DNA of 49,633 nucleotides from an uncultured Flavobacteriales bacterium (GCA_905478185.1 CAJQHO010000050.1:1-49633), one strand, 5' to 3'. Positions 16,709-27,255 are shown, counted from the stretch's first letter. Program-made: numbers and translations. Notes: generated by a model from the letters alone, not told the origin.

Positions 16709-18769
16709 ATGAAAAGATTTTTTGCTATTATATTTTTTAGTTTGTTTACTGCAGTTTTTGTAAACGCACAATGTTCTATTGATTATACTTATTATCCTGT
16801 AGGAGTAAACTATGGATTGCATCCTGATACTTTGCCTGATGGAGTTGTTGGTCAATTCTATAATCAAGATTTAACTTTTTACTTGCCTCTTGATACTGTT
16901 TCTGGTGGTGTTTTTGTAGAGTTTACAGATTTTCATATTACATCAATTTCCCTTCCTTTAGGGCTTATTTGGGAATGTAATAATAGTTCTAATGCGTGTC
17001 ATTATGACCCTTTGGTTAGTCAATACGGCTGTGTAAATGTTTCTGGGACTCCTTTGGTAGCTGGAAATTATGATGTTGATGTTAATTTAGTAGCTACTCA
17101 TAGTTTGTCTGCTTTAGTAGGAACAGAGAGTATTTCTTTTTCACTTCCAATGACGATTATTAACGATACATCTACATCCTCTAATGTTGGCTTTGCAATG
17201 ACTAATTCAAGTGGTTGCTCACCAATTGTAGTTGAGTTTGCAAATAATAACACTGGAATGTTATCATACAATTGGGATTTTGGAAATGGTAATAGCAGCG
17301 TTTCTTCTCAGCCAGTTGATCAGATATATTCTCAGCCAGGTCAATATATTGTACAATATTCAGCTGCACAAACAAATGCTACATATTTTTTAGAGAGCAT
17401 TGAAGTTGTTTCAGGCTTATGTTCAGATAATTTTGCAACTGGAGATGTTGACTTATTTTATACTGTTAGCACTCCTGCTGGTGTTTTAGAAGAGGTTAGT
17501 AGCGGAAATTATATTACACAGCCATTCCCTTTAACTATAAATAGTTTTAACCCTTTACAATTAACAGGTCAGTCCGTTGATATTGCTGTGTATGATAATG
17601 ATGATATTTTCTGGACTATTACAGAGGATTGTGGTTCGTTTTCTTTTACTCCAATGCAACAGGCTGGTATATTTTCAGCAAATGGAGGAGGGTTATCAAT
17701 AAATTATACGGTTATGGAGATTCCTGCAAATACAATTTCAGTGACTGATACAGTTTTTGTTTATGGCTATCCTGATACAGCAAATGTAATTTATGATACC
17801 ATTAATAGTATCATGTACACGACAACAAATGCTTTTGCTATGCAATGGTATTATTATAACAGCCCGATTCCTAATGCTACTGATACTTTTTATGAGCCAA
17901 CAACATCTGGTTTATATTCTGTAGTTACTTTTAATGAGTATGGTTGTGCAACTCTTTCTGAAAATGTATTAGTTGTAATTTGCGATACAGCTTATCAGCC
18001 AATTGTTTCAGCTAACGGAATGACTATTTTAATGGAGGATTCAGCATTATTTAGTAATACACAATGGTTTGATGCGAGTGGAATAATTGCTGGAGCAATT
18101 GATCCCTTTTATGAAATTTCAACTGAAGGGTCTTACTATATCAATGCAATAGATTCTTTTAGTTGTTCTTACTTTTCTGAGGCCTTAGATGTTACGATAG
18201 ATGTTCAAGAATCCTGTAACGAATTCACTTGGGTTGATGGGATAACTTATGCAACAAGTAATAATACTGCTACCTATGTTTTAACAAACACTTCAGGGTA
18301 TGATAGTGTTTTGATTTTGAATTTAATAATCAATGTTAGCCCATCAGTAACGATAACTCAAAACGGCACTGTATTGTCTGCAACTTCATCTGCTTCTTAT
18401 CTATGGAGTACAGGAGAGGTAACACAAAATATAACTCCAACAGTTACAGGTTGGCATTGGTGTATCGCTACAGATGCAAATGGTTGTGAAAGTGAACAGG
18501 CATTCTATGAGGTTTTACATCTTTCAACTTCAGTAAATGATATGCTGGCTGAACAAATAGCGATTTACCCAAATCCAACAAAAGGATTTTTAGTTATTGA
18601 TACTGATTATCTGATAGAAAAAGTAAGAATTTTTAATGTCCATGGTAGCGTAGTTGAATCTCAATTGAAAGAAAATGCCATTGATGTTAGTAATGTTTCA
18701 AATGGAATTTATTTCATAGAAATACATACTGATAAAGGGCTTGTAAGGAAAAAGTTTATTAAGAATTAA
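16709..18769 (+). CDS. Secreted PKD-domain protein with type IX sorting domain
   Basis: A 686-residue exported protein. After a signal peptide (residues 1-20, ending VNAQ) come beta-sandwich regions, including a PKD domain at about 168-240 with the YNWDFGNGNS motif, then Ig-like repeats with Cys pairs, and a C-terminal T9SS type A sorting domain at about 612-686 (starts IYPNPTKGF, contains SNGIYFIEI, ends VRKKFIKN). T9SS substrates of this kind cross the outer membrane and are attached to the surface or released. No catalytic domain is visible, so an adhesive or structural role is the best guess. It is a single gene that runs tail to tail into the lipoprotein on the other strand. Confidence 0.88.
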   Translation: MKRFFAIIFFSLFTAVFVNAQCSIDYTYYPVGVNYGLHPDTLPDGVVGQFYNQDLTFYLPLDTVSGGVFVEFTDFHITSISLPLGLIWECNNSSNACHYDPLVSQYGCVNVSGTPLVAGNYDVDVNLVATHSLSALVGTESISFSLPMTIINDTSTSSNVGFAMTNSSGCSPIVVEFANNNTGMLSYNWDFGNGNSSVSSQPVDQIYSQPGQYIVQYSAAQTNATYFLESIEVVSGLCSDNFATGDVDLFYTVSTPAGVLEEVSSGNYITQPFPLTINSFNPLQLTGQSVDIAVYDNDDIFWTITEDCGSFSFTPMQQAGIFSANGGGLSINYTVMEIPANTISVTDTVFVYGYPDTANVIYDTINSIMYTTTNAFAMQWYYYNSPIPNATDTFYEPTTSGLYSVVTFNEYGCATLSENVLVVICDTAYQPIVSANGMTILMEDSALFSNTQWFDASGIIAGAIDPFYEISTEGSYYINAIDSFSCSYFSEALDVTIDVQESCNEFTWVDGITYATSNNTATYVLTNTSGYDSVLILNLIINVSPSVTITQNGTVLSATSSASYLWSTGEVTQNITPTVTGWHWCIATDANGCESEQAFYEVLHLSTSVNDMLAEQIAIYPNPTKGFLVIDTDYLIEKVRIFNVHGSVVESQLKENAIDVSNVSNGIYFIEIHTDKGLVRKKFIKN

Positions 18770-19186
18770 CTAATTATGAATATGCATAACATTGCTTTCA
18801 TTCAAGCTCCAATTGTAAGTTTTTAACGGAAGTAAGGCTGGTGCATTTAATGCTTCACCTGTGTTGCTTATTAAGAATGCTGAGGTGCAACAACCGCAAA
18901 ATGCAATTCCAGAATCTACTGAATCAATAACTGAACAAGATAGTGATGGTTGGTAACTGCAGTTTCTGTCGTAAACTTTATAGTCATTGCCAACTCCATG
19001 GTAAATAATTATTCCTTCCACTCCGCCTTCAATAAAAATTGCACTTCCTGATATTGCAATTTCACTATATGCGGGTAAGCTTAAATTCAGATACTCATTT
19101 ACATAAACTTCTTGTATGTAATCATCTTTTGTGTTACAGCTGATTGCTAAAATACTGATTGTTAGAATGTAAATAAGCTTTTTCAT
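18770..19186 (-). CDS. Small lipoprotein with Rieske-like fold but altered ligand residues
   Basis: A 138-residue lipoprotein: signal sequence of about 16 residues followed by the lipobox AISC. It carries the pattern YDRNCSYQP...C..., later FCGCCTSAF and a final LKTYNW segment, the arrangement of the Rieske-like lipoproteins common in Bacteroidota. A true Rieske protein needs CxH and CxxH ligands; here both His positions are replaced, leaving several cysteines, so a classical 2Fe-2S cluster is unlikely. The role is unknown. The lipid-attached Cys is followed by NTKDD, close to a surface-export signal. The gene ends directly against the PKD-protein stop on the other strand. Confidence 0.7.
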   Translation of the reverse strand: MKKLIYILTISILAISCNTKDDYIQEVYVNEYLNLSLPAYSEIAISGSAIFIEGGVEGIIIYHGVGNDYKVYDRNCSYQPSLSCSVIDSVDSGIAFCGCCTSAFLISNTGEALNAPALLPLKTYNWSLNESNVMHIHN

Positions 19187-19246
19187 GCCTGCAATCTTAG
19201 GTAAAATAAATGAGATTTATTCCCTTTATTAATATGAAAATATTTA

Positions 19247-19254
19247 TATCTTTA
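19247..19254 (+). promoter_or_regulatory. Putative -7 box of the TonB/1411-aa/PorV operon
   Basis: TATCTTTA, one base off TAnnTTTG, lies 19 bases upstream of the first gene of the operon. No clear TTG is found at the expected distance upstream. Confidence 0.4.
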
Positions 19255-19273
19255 CGGCCTTTAAAATTAGAAT

Positions 19274-22200
19274 ATGTCGAGAAAAATTTATTTAATAGTA
19301 GCATTTGCATTAACAACAACTTTTGCTTTTGCTCAAACAGGATCTCTTAAGGGGGTAATTACTGATGCCATGACTGGGGAACCAGTTCCTTTTGCTAATA
19401 TTGTGGCAGAAAAAGGCGGAAATCAAATTGGAGGTACTACTACTGATTTTGATGGAAACTATACAATTAAGCCTTTAGTGCCAGGTAATTATACTGTAAA
19501 AGCAACTTTTGTAGGTTATGGGGCTGTTGAAATTACAGGAGTAATTGTATCGTCTAATAAGATTACAAAGCAAGATGTTCAACTGCAAGAAGGTATTGCA
19601 ATTGGTGAGGTAAAAATTATTGCTTACAAGAAACCTTTACTAGATCAAGATAACTTATCAGGTGAAACAAAAACTGCTGAGGAAATTGTGGCCTTACCTA
19701 CAAGAAGTATAAGTTCTGTGGCCGCAACTACTGCAGGTATTTACCAGAAAGATGAGGGTGAAGGTGTTAATGTAAGAGGGTCTCGTTCTGATGCTACTGA
19801 ATATTATATTGATGGGATTAAAGTGAGAGGTGCTATGGGAGTTCCTACTTCTGGTATTGAGCAGATTACTGTAATTACTGGTGGTGTTCCTGCACAATAT
19901 GGTGATGCTACAGGAGGAATTATTTCTGTTACTACAAAGGGCCCTTCTAATAAAACATTTGGTGGTTTTGAGTATGAGTCATCATCATTATTTGATAGTT
20001 ATAATTACAATTTATTAGGTTTTTCTTTATCTGGACCTATCTTAAAAAAGAGAAATACTGATGGCTCTAAAGGAAGTTCAATTTTAGGGTATTTTATTTC
20101 AGGTGAGCTTAGAAGTGTTGATGATACTGATCCATCTGCAATTGGAATGTGGAAAGTCAAGGATGATGTTTTAGCTGATTTAAAAGCAAATCCTTTTGTA
20201 TTAGCTCCTAATGCAAATGCAGGTTTATTAAGCTCTTCGGAGTTTTTAAATGAGAAAGATTTTGAATTGGTTGATGCTAAACAAAACACTAATGATAAAA
20301 GAATAAATGTATCTGGTAAAATTGATTTTAAACCATCTAATAATACTTTCTTATCCTTAGGTGGTTCGTTCTATGCTAGAAAAAGTAATGATTTTAGCTA
20401 TTGGAGATCAATGTATTCATCGGATGATAATCGAAATTCGTCACAAACTACTTATCGTTTATTTGGTAAGTTGACTCAAAAGTTTGGTTCTGAAGAATCA
20501 AATTCAGAAGAAAGTGCATCAGTTATTAAAAACGCATTCTTTACAATACAAGGAGATTATACAAATAATAAGTATACCTATGGTGATGAAAAACATGGAG
20601 AGAATATTTTTAACTATGGTTATGTAGGAAAGTTCAATACATATAAAGCTCCTATTTATCGAAATACTACTGCAGTTGATTCTGCAAGTGGTATCATTTA
20701 TAATGGGCAAACTCTATCTGGATGGGCTGATACTTTATATACTTTTGAGGCTAGTGATATTAATCCTGGTTTAGTAAATTATACTTCTGCTTATTATGAT
20801 ATGTTTTCTGAATACGGGGGGAACTCCTACATGTCTCCAATTATGGGTCAATTTGGTGTTGATGCTTCTAATGATGGTGTGATTAGAACTGCAGCAGATT
20901 TGCAAGGACAAGGCTTAATGAATGGAGGTTCGCCTGCATCAGTATATTCTTTATTTGGAAGTAATGCATCTTGGTATGGGTATTCTGTTAAGCAAGAAAA
21001 TACACAGTCAACTTTTAAAGCTTCAGGATCTGCAGATGTTAAGTCTCATGAATTCTCATTCGGATTTGAATTTGAACAAAGGAAAGATTATTATTGGCAA
21101 TTTAATGCATTTAAATCTGTATGGACTCTAATGAATCAATTGGCAAATAAACATATTTTAGAGCGTGACTTAGCAAACCCTAATCCTGTATTTGATGCAA
21201 ACGGAACTTTCCAAGATACTATTAATTATGATAGATTGTTTGTTGCTGATGAGCAATCTGATTTTGATAGAAACTTAAGAGATGCATTAGGATTAGATCC
21301 TAATGGAACTGATTTTATTGATGTTGATTCTTATGACCCTTCAACTTACTCATTAAGTATGTTTAGTGAAGATGAGTTGCTGAACAATGGTTCTTCTTAT
21401 GCAGTTTATTATGGATATGATATTTATGGAAATAAAAATAATGGAGATGCTTCTTTAGCCAACTTCTTTGCAGAAGAAGGTAGTAAAAGATTAATTGCAC
21501 CATTTAACCCTATATATACTGCAGGTTACATCCAAGATAAATTTGCAATTGAGGATTTAATTTTTAATGTAGGTGTTAGGGTAGATCGTTATGATGCCAA
21601 TCAAAAAGTATTAAAGGATCAGCACTTATTATATAGTGCATATACAGCTGGTGCTAATATGGATTTAATTAATTCTACTGCGATCCCTTCAACTATTGGT
21701 AATGATTATGTTGTATATGTTGATGATGTTGATAACCCATCAGCAATTGTAGGTTATAGAAATAATGATGGTGATACTTGGTATAATGCTGAAGGTTTAG
21801 AAATTTCTGATCCTTCTTTATTAGCTGAAGCTGCTGGAGGTAAAATTGCTCCTTATTTAAAAGATGCAGAATCAGCTGCAAAAGGAATAGTAAATGTTAA
21901 TGAAGTGTTTGAAGATTATACTCCTGATGTAGTGTTTATGCCTAGGATTGCATTCTCTTTCCCTATTTCTGATGAGGCTCAATTCTTTGCGCATTATGAC
22001 GTATTAACACAAAGACCTCCTACAGGAAATAGATTAGAGCCAGTTGATTATTTATTTATGGCTGACAGAGTTGGTGAAAGATTAAATAACCCTAATTTGA
22101 AGCCTGAAAAAAATGTTGATTATGAGTTAGGATTTGCAAAAACATTATCATTAAAATCGGCATTAAAAATATCTGCATTCTATAAAGAGTTAAGAGATAT

Positions 22201-22984
22201 GGTTCAGGTAACTAATGTGCTTTCTGCTTATCCTGCACAGTATTATACTTATGGCAATATTGACTTTAGTACAGTAAAAGGTATGTCGGTAAACTATGAT
22301 TTAAGAAGAACAAATAATGTTCAGATGACTGCTAATTATACTTTACAATTTGCTGATGGTACAGGTTCTTCTGCAACTTCAGGTGCAAGTTTAGTAAATA
22401 CAGGACAGCCTAACTTAAGAACATTAACTCCACTTGATTACGATCAAAGACATGCAGTATCTGCATCTGTTGATTATCATTATGGAGAAGGAAAGGATTA
22501 TAATGGACCTTTATTGTTTGGAGCAAAAGTATTTGAGAATGCAGGTGCGAATGTAATGTTCTCTGCAGGTTCAGGAACTCCTTATTCTAAACAATCTAAC
22601 ATAACACAAGAAGCAGCAAGTGGGATTAATGACAGATCAACACTTGAAGGAAGTTTAAATGGATCTCGTTTACCTTGGCAATTCCGTATTAATGCTAAAG
22701 TTAATAAAGAATTTGAAATTAAGTGGAGTGATAAAAAGAGTTCACACATAAATGTATATGTTCAAGTTCAAAACTTATTGGATGCTAAAAATATAATGAG
22801 TGTTTATCGTGCAACAGGTAACCCTAATGATGATGGATATTTAACTTCATCAGCAGCACAAAATACTATTGATGCGCAAAATGACCCTGAATCTTTCAGA
22901 TACTTATATTCATTGGCCGTAAACAATCCTTCGCATTATAGTTTACCTAGAATGTGGAGAGCAGGTATAAGCTTCCAATTTTAA
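19274..22984 (+). CDS. Large TonB-dependent receptor with carboxypeptidase-regulatory-like domain
   Basis: A 1236-residue outer-membrane protein. A signal peptide (to about residue 20) is followed by a CarboxypepD_reg-like beta-sandwich (about 23-105, TDAMTGEPVPFANI), a plug domain (about 130-230, with VNVRGSRSDATEYYIDGIKV) and a very large barrel with long acidic loops, ending RAGISFQF. It resembles SusC-like or protein-linked receptors rather than siderophore receptors. The partner gene downstream is not a SusD homologue but a 1411-residue exported protein, followed by a PorV-like barrel; gaps are 35 and 36 bases, so the three are one operon. The substrate is unknown. Confidence 0.9.
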   Translation: MSRKIYLIVAFALTTTFAFAQTGSLKGVITDAMTGEPVPFANIVAEKGGNQIGGTTTDFDGNYTIKPLVPGNYTVKATFVGYGAVEITGVIVSSNKITKQDVQLQEGIAIGEVKIIAYKKPLLDQDNLSGETKTAEEIVALPTRSISSVAATTAGIYQKDEGEGVNVRGSRSDATEYYIDGIKVRGAMGVPTSGIEQITVITGGVPAQYGDATGGIISVTTKGPSNKTFGGFEYESSSLFDSYNYNLLGFSLSGPILKKRNTDGSKGSSILGYFISGELRSVDDTDPSAIGMWKVKDDVLADLKANPFVLAPNANAGLLSSSEFLNEKDFELVDAKQNTNDKRINVSGKIDFKPSNNTFLSLGGSFYARKSNDFSYWRSMYSSDDNRNSSQTTYRLFGKLTQKFGSEESNSEESASVIKNAFFTIQGDYTNNKYTYGDEKHGENIFNYGYVGKFNTYKAPIYRNTTAVDSASGIIYNGQTLSGWADTLYTFEASDINPGLVNYTSAYYDMFSEYGGNSYMSPIMGQFGVDASNDGVIRTAADLQGQGLMNGGSPASVYSLFGSNASWYGYSVKQENTQSTFKASGSADVKSHEFSFGFEFEQRKDYYWQFNAFKSVWTLMNQLANKHILERDLANPNPVFDANGTFQDTINYDRLFVADEQSDFDRNLRDALGLDPNGTDFIDVDSYDPSTYSLSMFSEDELLNNGSSYAVYYGYDIYGNKNNGDASLANFFAEEGSKRLIAPFNPIYTAGYIQDKFAIEDLIFNVGVRVDRYDANQKVLKDQHLLYSAYTAGANMDLINSTAIPSTIGNDYVVYVDDVDNPSAIVGYRNNDGDTWYNAEGLEISDPSLLAEAAGGKIAPYLKDAESAAKGIVNVNEVFEDYTPDVVFMPRIAFSFPISDEAQFFAHYDVLTQRPPTGNRLEPVDYLFMADRVGERLNNPNLKPEKNVDYELGFAKTLSLKSALKISAFYKELRDMVQVTNVLSAYPAQYYTYGNIDFSTVKGMSVNYDLRRTNNVQMTANYTLQFADGTGSSATSGASLVNTGQPNLRTLTPLDYDQRHAVSASVDYHYGEGKDYNGPLLFGAKVFENAGANVMFSAGSGTPYSKQSNITQEAASGINDRSTLEGSLNGSRLPWQFRINAKVNKEFEIKWSDKKSSHINVYVQVQNLLDAKNIMSVYRATGNPNDDGYLTSSAAQNTIDAQNDPESFRYLYSLAVNNPSHYSLPRMWRAGISFQF

Positions 22985-23019
22985 TAAAATAACTAGTAAA
23001 AAAGAAAAATAGATTTTTT

Positions 23020-26000
23020 ATGAATAATAAAATTAAACAAATAGTAACATTATCATTTGCATTCTATAGTATTGCATTGATGGCGAAAGAGAATGTTCCA
23101 AATCCTGGAGTAACTTCTGTAGTTAATACAAGGGTAGCTGCTGGTTGTAATCCTTCAAAATCTAAAACTGACTTGGATGTAAATAATGTAAGAACTACCA
23201 TAATGGGTGGAGGAGATATGTGGTGGGATTTAGCTGACGCACAATATGAAATTCCTAAAGGAAGTAAAAAGAATTCAATGTTTGCAGGTGCACTTTGGAT
23301 TGGTGGTGTTGATGATGGGGGGCAATTGAAAGTTGCTGCAATGACTTACCGCCAATCTGGTAATGATTTTTGGCCTGGACCTTTAAACACTGCAAATGCT
23401 ACTATTTCGGCTGAAGAATGTGTAGCTTGGGACGACCACTTTAAATTAGATCGTTCAGAAGTAGAGGAATATGTTGCTCGTTTTGCTACCGATCCTACTT
23501 ATGTTATTCCTAATTCAATCTTAGAATGGCCAGCACATGGTGATGATGCACTAGGACAAGATGAGTTTTTAGCGCCTTTCTTTGATGCAAACGGAAATGA
23601 TCTCTATGAGCCGTATGATGGTGATTATCCTGATTATAATATTACTGGAACAAATGATAATGCTAGATTGTTTGGTGATCAAACTTTATTCTGGATTTTT
23701 AATGATAAAGGAAATATTCATACAGAAACTGAAGCTGAACCTTTAGGTTTAGAAATTCATGCACAAGCATTTGGATTTACTGCCGATAATGAAGTGAATG
23801 ATATGACTTTTTACAATTATAAAGTAATTAACCGTTCAACACTACCTTTAAATGATACTTATTTTGGGCAATGGGTAGATCCTGATTTAGGGTATTATTT
23901 AGATGATTATGTAGGTTGTGATGTAAATCTTGGATTAGGTATTTGTTATAATGGAGATGCTGAAGATGAAGGGGCTGATGGTTACGGATTTAATCCACCT
24001 GCTATTGGAGTTGATTTCTTCCAAGGACCATTATCCGACCCAAATGATGGTCTTGATAACGATAGAGATGGATTAATAGATGAAGGGTTTGATGGTTTAG
24101 ACAATAATAATAATGGTTTAATTGATGACCCACAAGAACGTGAGCAAATTATCATGTCAAAATTTGTTTATTATAACAATGACTTTACTACTATGGGTAA
24201 CCCTGAAAGTGGAACAGATATTTACAACTACTTGAGAGGTATTTGGAAAGATAATGTCCCTATGACTTATGGTGGAGATGGGCATGGTGGAGGATCAGGC
24301 TCAACAACTGATGAGTGTAATTTTATGTTCCCTGGAACTTCTGACGCATCTTTTGCTGGGACAGAGTGGACAGAGGTAACTGCTGGAAATGTACCGGCTG
24401 ATAGAAGATTCTTACAATCAGCTGGGGCCTTTACTTTACAACCTGGTGCTGTAAATGTTATTACAACTGGTGTTGTATGGGCAAGAGCTAAATCTGGTGG
24501 GCAAACTGCATCAGTGCAGTTACTTAAAATTTATGATAGAGAAGCTCAAGCTTTATTTGATAATAACTTTGATATTCTTAACGGACCAGATGCGCCTGAT
24601 GTAACAGTTCGTGAGTTAGATAAGGAATTAATTTTTACATTATCAAATGGCGCTACTTCTAATAATATTGATGAGTCTTACTCTGAGAAAGACCCGTATA
24701 TTACTAAACCAGAAAATCTTGCAAACTATCCAAATTATGAGTTCCAAGGTTACTTAGTTTATCAATTGGAGAATGCAACTGTTTCAGTTACTGATTTAGA
24801 TGACCCTGATAAAGCAAGACTTATCTTCAGAAGTGATGTAAATGATGATGTAACAGGAATTGTGAATCAATACTTAGATCCTATTTTAGCAGTATACACT
24901 CCAATTGAAGAAGTTCCTTCTATATTGAGTTCCGGTGTAATTGGCTCTGTAGATGAAGGAGTTCAGTTTTCTTTCCAAATTACTGATGATAGATTTGCTT
25001 TAGGAAATACAAGATTGGTAAATCATAAAACTTATTACTTTATGTCATTATCATACGGGTATAATAGAGCTGAAGAGAATGCTGACCCTTATGATGTAAA
25101 TGCAGCTGAATATGATGGTAGAAACCAGCCTTATATTTCAGGAAGAAGAAATATTAAAGTTTATTCTGGAATCCCTCATGTAAATAATCCTGAAAATGGA
25201 GGTACAACTTTAAATGCATCTTATGGTGATGGAGTTGAACTTACAAGAAAAGAAGGTCAAGGAAATGGAGGAATGGCTTTAGAGTTTACAAATCAAACTG
25301 TTGAAGATATTTTAACTTCTGAGGATCATAGAAGTTTAAATCCAACATATGCAGCAGGACAAGGGCCAATAACTATTACAGTTGTTGATCCTGTAAAAGT
25401 CCCTCAAGGAGACTTTACTTTCAAATTAATGGAACCTATCTTTAATGTTAATGCTATTATCTCTTATGGGAGATGGGAATTGATTGATAATGCAACAGGA
25501 AATATAATAGCTTCAGCCGATCAAGATATTGAGTTAGGTTCTGAGCAATATATCTCTCAACTAGGATTAAATGTAAAAGTAAAACAAACACAAAACCCTG
25601 GTGCTGATCCAACTAATATTGATGATAACGGATTAATTTCTGGTACAATAGAATTCGAAAATCCTAATGACAGATGGTTAAGCGGGGTTGCAGATAGAGA
25701 TGATGAAAGTGAGTTCTTTAATATTTGGGGTTTTAATTGGATTAGATCAGGTTCATATACGAATGAGACTATTGGTCAGATGAGTGATTACAATATGACT
25801 GATGATCCGAATGGCGTATTTGAAGGAGTTGTAATGCAATCAAATATTGCATCATCACCATTTGGAAGTTTTGAATGGACGGGAGGAACATGGGCCCCTT
25901 ATCGTTTCGCATCTAACTTTAATGATGGTCCTGGTATTAGTAATTCGATTACTAATTTAGCAAAACTTACGAATTTAAATTCAGTTGATATTGTATTTAC

Positions 26001-27255
26001 TGAAGAGAAATCAGAATGGAGTAGAGTTTGTGTTGTTGAAGCCCAAGATGATGAAACATTATCAATCGGTAATCAAAAGAAAATGGGATTAAGACAGTCA
26101 GTTTCTGTTGGTAAAGATGGTCTCCCAGATGGAATGTTAGATGCGAATGGTGATTCTATAAAAGGGATGGGATGGTTCCCTGGTTATGCTCTTGATATTG
26201 AAACAGGCGAAAGGTTAAATATTATCTTTTCTGAAGATTCATGGCAAACTTCTGAGAATGGAAATGATATGGAATGGAACCCTACATCTACTTTATTAAC
26301 TCCAGGTGATTTTCCTCAATATGATTCTCAAAATAATGAGTTCTTAGGAGGTAATTATTTATTAGGGGGGAAACACTTTATTTATATTGTTAAAGGAGAA
26401 TCATGGGTAAAAGGTACTGAGGATTATATGACAGATACTGTTAGTTCAGATTTTTCACCTAATTATGATGAAGGTGCTTGGAATTACAGTAAATTACTAA
26501 ATGATAATACTGGGACTGGGAAATGGGCTGTATTCAAAAATGTGACTTGGGTTGGAGCTCCTTTGTTAGCGCCAGGAAGAGATATGAACTTAGATAATAA
26601 GGCAACTGTTAAATTAAGAGTAACTAAGCCTTATAAAGCTTACGAAACTGTTACTGAAGATAAATTCTTTGATAGAAATATGGATTTAACTTTAGGAACA
26701 ACTTATGTTGTTGCTTATGAAAATTCAGCTTCTACATGGGGTGGTAAAACTGTTACTTATGATGGTATTGATTATGAAGTTGGAGAATCATTTGTAGCGA
26801 CAGCCACACTTAATTTTAGTGGTTCAGCAAAAGCAAGAGCTATTGAAGCAACTGCACTTAATAGTTTTAATCCTGCTTATAGTTTCAATACTAATAATAT
26901 TGTTGCAGTAACTGGTGATAATGATGTTGCAAAAGATGCCTTAGATATTATTAATATTGTTCCCAATCCTTATTATGGTTATTCTTCATATGAGGTTAAT
27001 CAATTAGATAATAGAGTAAAAATTACAAACTTACCAAGAAAAGCAACCATCAAGATATTTACTGTAAGTGGTACTGAAGTTCGTACTTTAAATAAGGATA
27101 ATGGGATGACTTCAATAGATTGGGATTTGAAAAATAACTTTGGAATTCCTATTTCAAGTGGTTTATATATTTTGCATATAAATGCTCCTGGAGTTGGAGA
27201 AAAAATAATCAAATGGTATGGAGCTTTAAGGCCAATTGATTTAGATACATTCTAA
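23020..27255 (+). CDS. Giant exported protein with Ca-loop repeats and C-terminal FlgD/T9SS-like Ig domain
   Basis: A 1411-residue protein with a short signal peptide (to about residue 22). No enzyme domain is recognised. Residues about 343-370 hold tandem Asp/Asn-rich loops (GLDNDRDGLIDEG, then GLDNNNNGLIDD) resembling thrombospondin type 3 or dockerin calcium-binding loops. From about residue 1315 a segment begins PNPYYGYSSYE and runs to the end with KITNLPRKATIKIFTVSG and SGLYILHI, a FlgD-like/T9SS-CTD-like Ig fold; the protein continues to RPIDLDTF past the usual end of a sorting domain. Proteins with this NPYYxYSxYE tail occur widely in Bacteroidota and relatives, to my knowledge without assigned function. 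It lies between the TonB receptor and PorV-like genes, so it probably acts on the surface with them. Confidence 0.72.
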   Translation: MNNKIKQIVTLSFAFYSIALMAKENVPNPGVTSVVNTRVAAGCNPSKSKTDLDVNNVRTTIMGGGDMWWDLADAQYEIPKGSKKNSMFAGALWIGGVDDGGQLKVAAMTYRQSGNDFWPGPLNTANATISAEECVAWDDHFKLDRSEVEEYVARFATDPTYVIPNSILEWPAHGDDALGQDEFLAPFFDANGNDLYEPYDGDYPDYNITGTNDNARLFGDQTLFWIFNDKGNIHTETEAEPLGLEIHAQAFGFTADNEVNDMTFYNYKVINRSTLPLNDTYFGQWVDPDLGYYLDDYVGCDVNLGLGICYNGDAEDEGADGYGFNPPAIGVDFFQGPLSDPNDGLDNDRDGLIDEGFDGLDNNNNGLIDDPQEREQIIMSKFVYYNNDFTTMGNPESGTDIYNYLRGIWKDNVPMTYGGDGHGGGSGSTTDECNFMFPGTSDASFAGTEWTEVTAGNVPADRRFLQSAGAFTLQPGAVNVITTGVVWARAKSGGQTASVQLLKIYDREAQALFDNNFDILNGPDAPDVTVRELDKELIFTLSNGATSNNIDESYSEKDPYITKPENLANYPNYEFQGYLVYQLENATVSVTDLDDPDKARLIFRSDVNDDVTGIVNQYLDPILAVYTPIEEVPSILSSGVIGSVDEGVQFSFQITDDRFALGNTRLVNHKTYYFMSLSYGYNRAEENADPYDVNAAEYDGRNQPYISGRRNIKVYSGIPHVNNPENGGTTLNASYGDGVELTRKEGQGNGGMALEFTNQTVEDILTSEDHRSLNPTYAAGQGPITITVVDPVKVPQGDFTFKLMEPIFNVNAIISYGRWELIDNATGNIIASADQDIELGSEQYISQLGLNVKVKQTQNPGADPTNIDDNGLISGTIEFENPNDRWLSGVADRDDESEFFNIWGFNWIRSGSYTNETIGQMSDYNMTDDPNGVFEGVVMQSNIASSPFGSFEWTGGTWAPYRFASNFNDGPGISNSITNLAKLTNLNSVDIVFTEEKSEWSRVCVVEAQDDETLSIGNQKKMGLRQSVSVGKDGLPDGMLDANGDSIKGMGWFPGYALDIETGERLNIIFSEDSWQTSENGNDMEWNPTSTLLTPGDFPQYDSQNNEFLGGNYLLGGKHFIYIVKGESWVKGTEDYMTDTVSSDFSPNYDEGAWNYSKLLNDNTGTGKWAVFKNVTWVGAPLLAPGRDMNLDNKATVKLRVTKPYKAYETVTEDKFFDRNMDLTLGTTYVVAYENSASTWGGKTVTYDGIDYEVGESFVATATLNFSGSAKARAIEATALNSFNPAYSFNTNNIVAVTGDNDVAKDALDIINIVPNPYYGYSSYEVNQLDNRVKITNLPRKATIKIFTVSGTEVRTLNKDNGMTSIDWDLKNNFGIPISSGLYILHINAPGVGEKIIKWYGALRPIDLDTF

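Noticed and set aside
18900-19000. True Rieske 2Fe-2S protein
   Set aside because: The CxH and CxxH ligand motifs are absent; only the fold-level pattern remains.
21693-21881. Minus-strand Gln/His/Tyr-rich small frame as a gene
   Set aside because: It lies entirely inside the TonB-receptor gene, has low-complexity composition from antisense reading and no start context.
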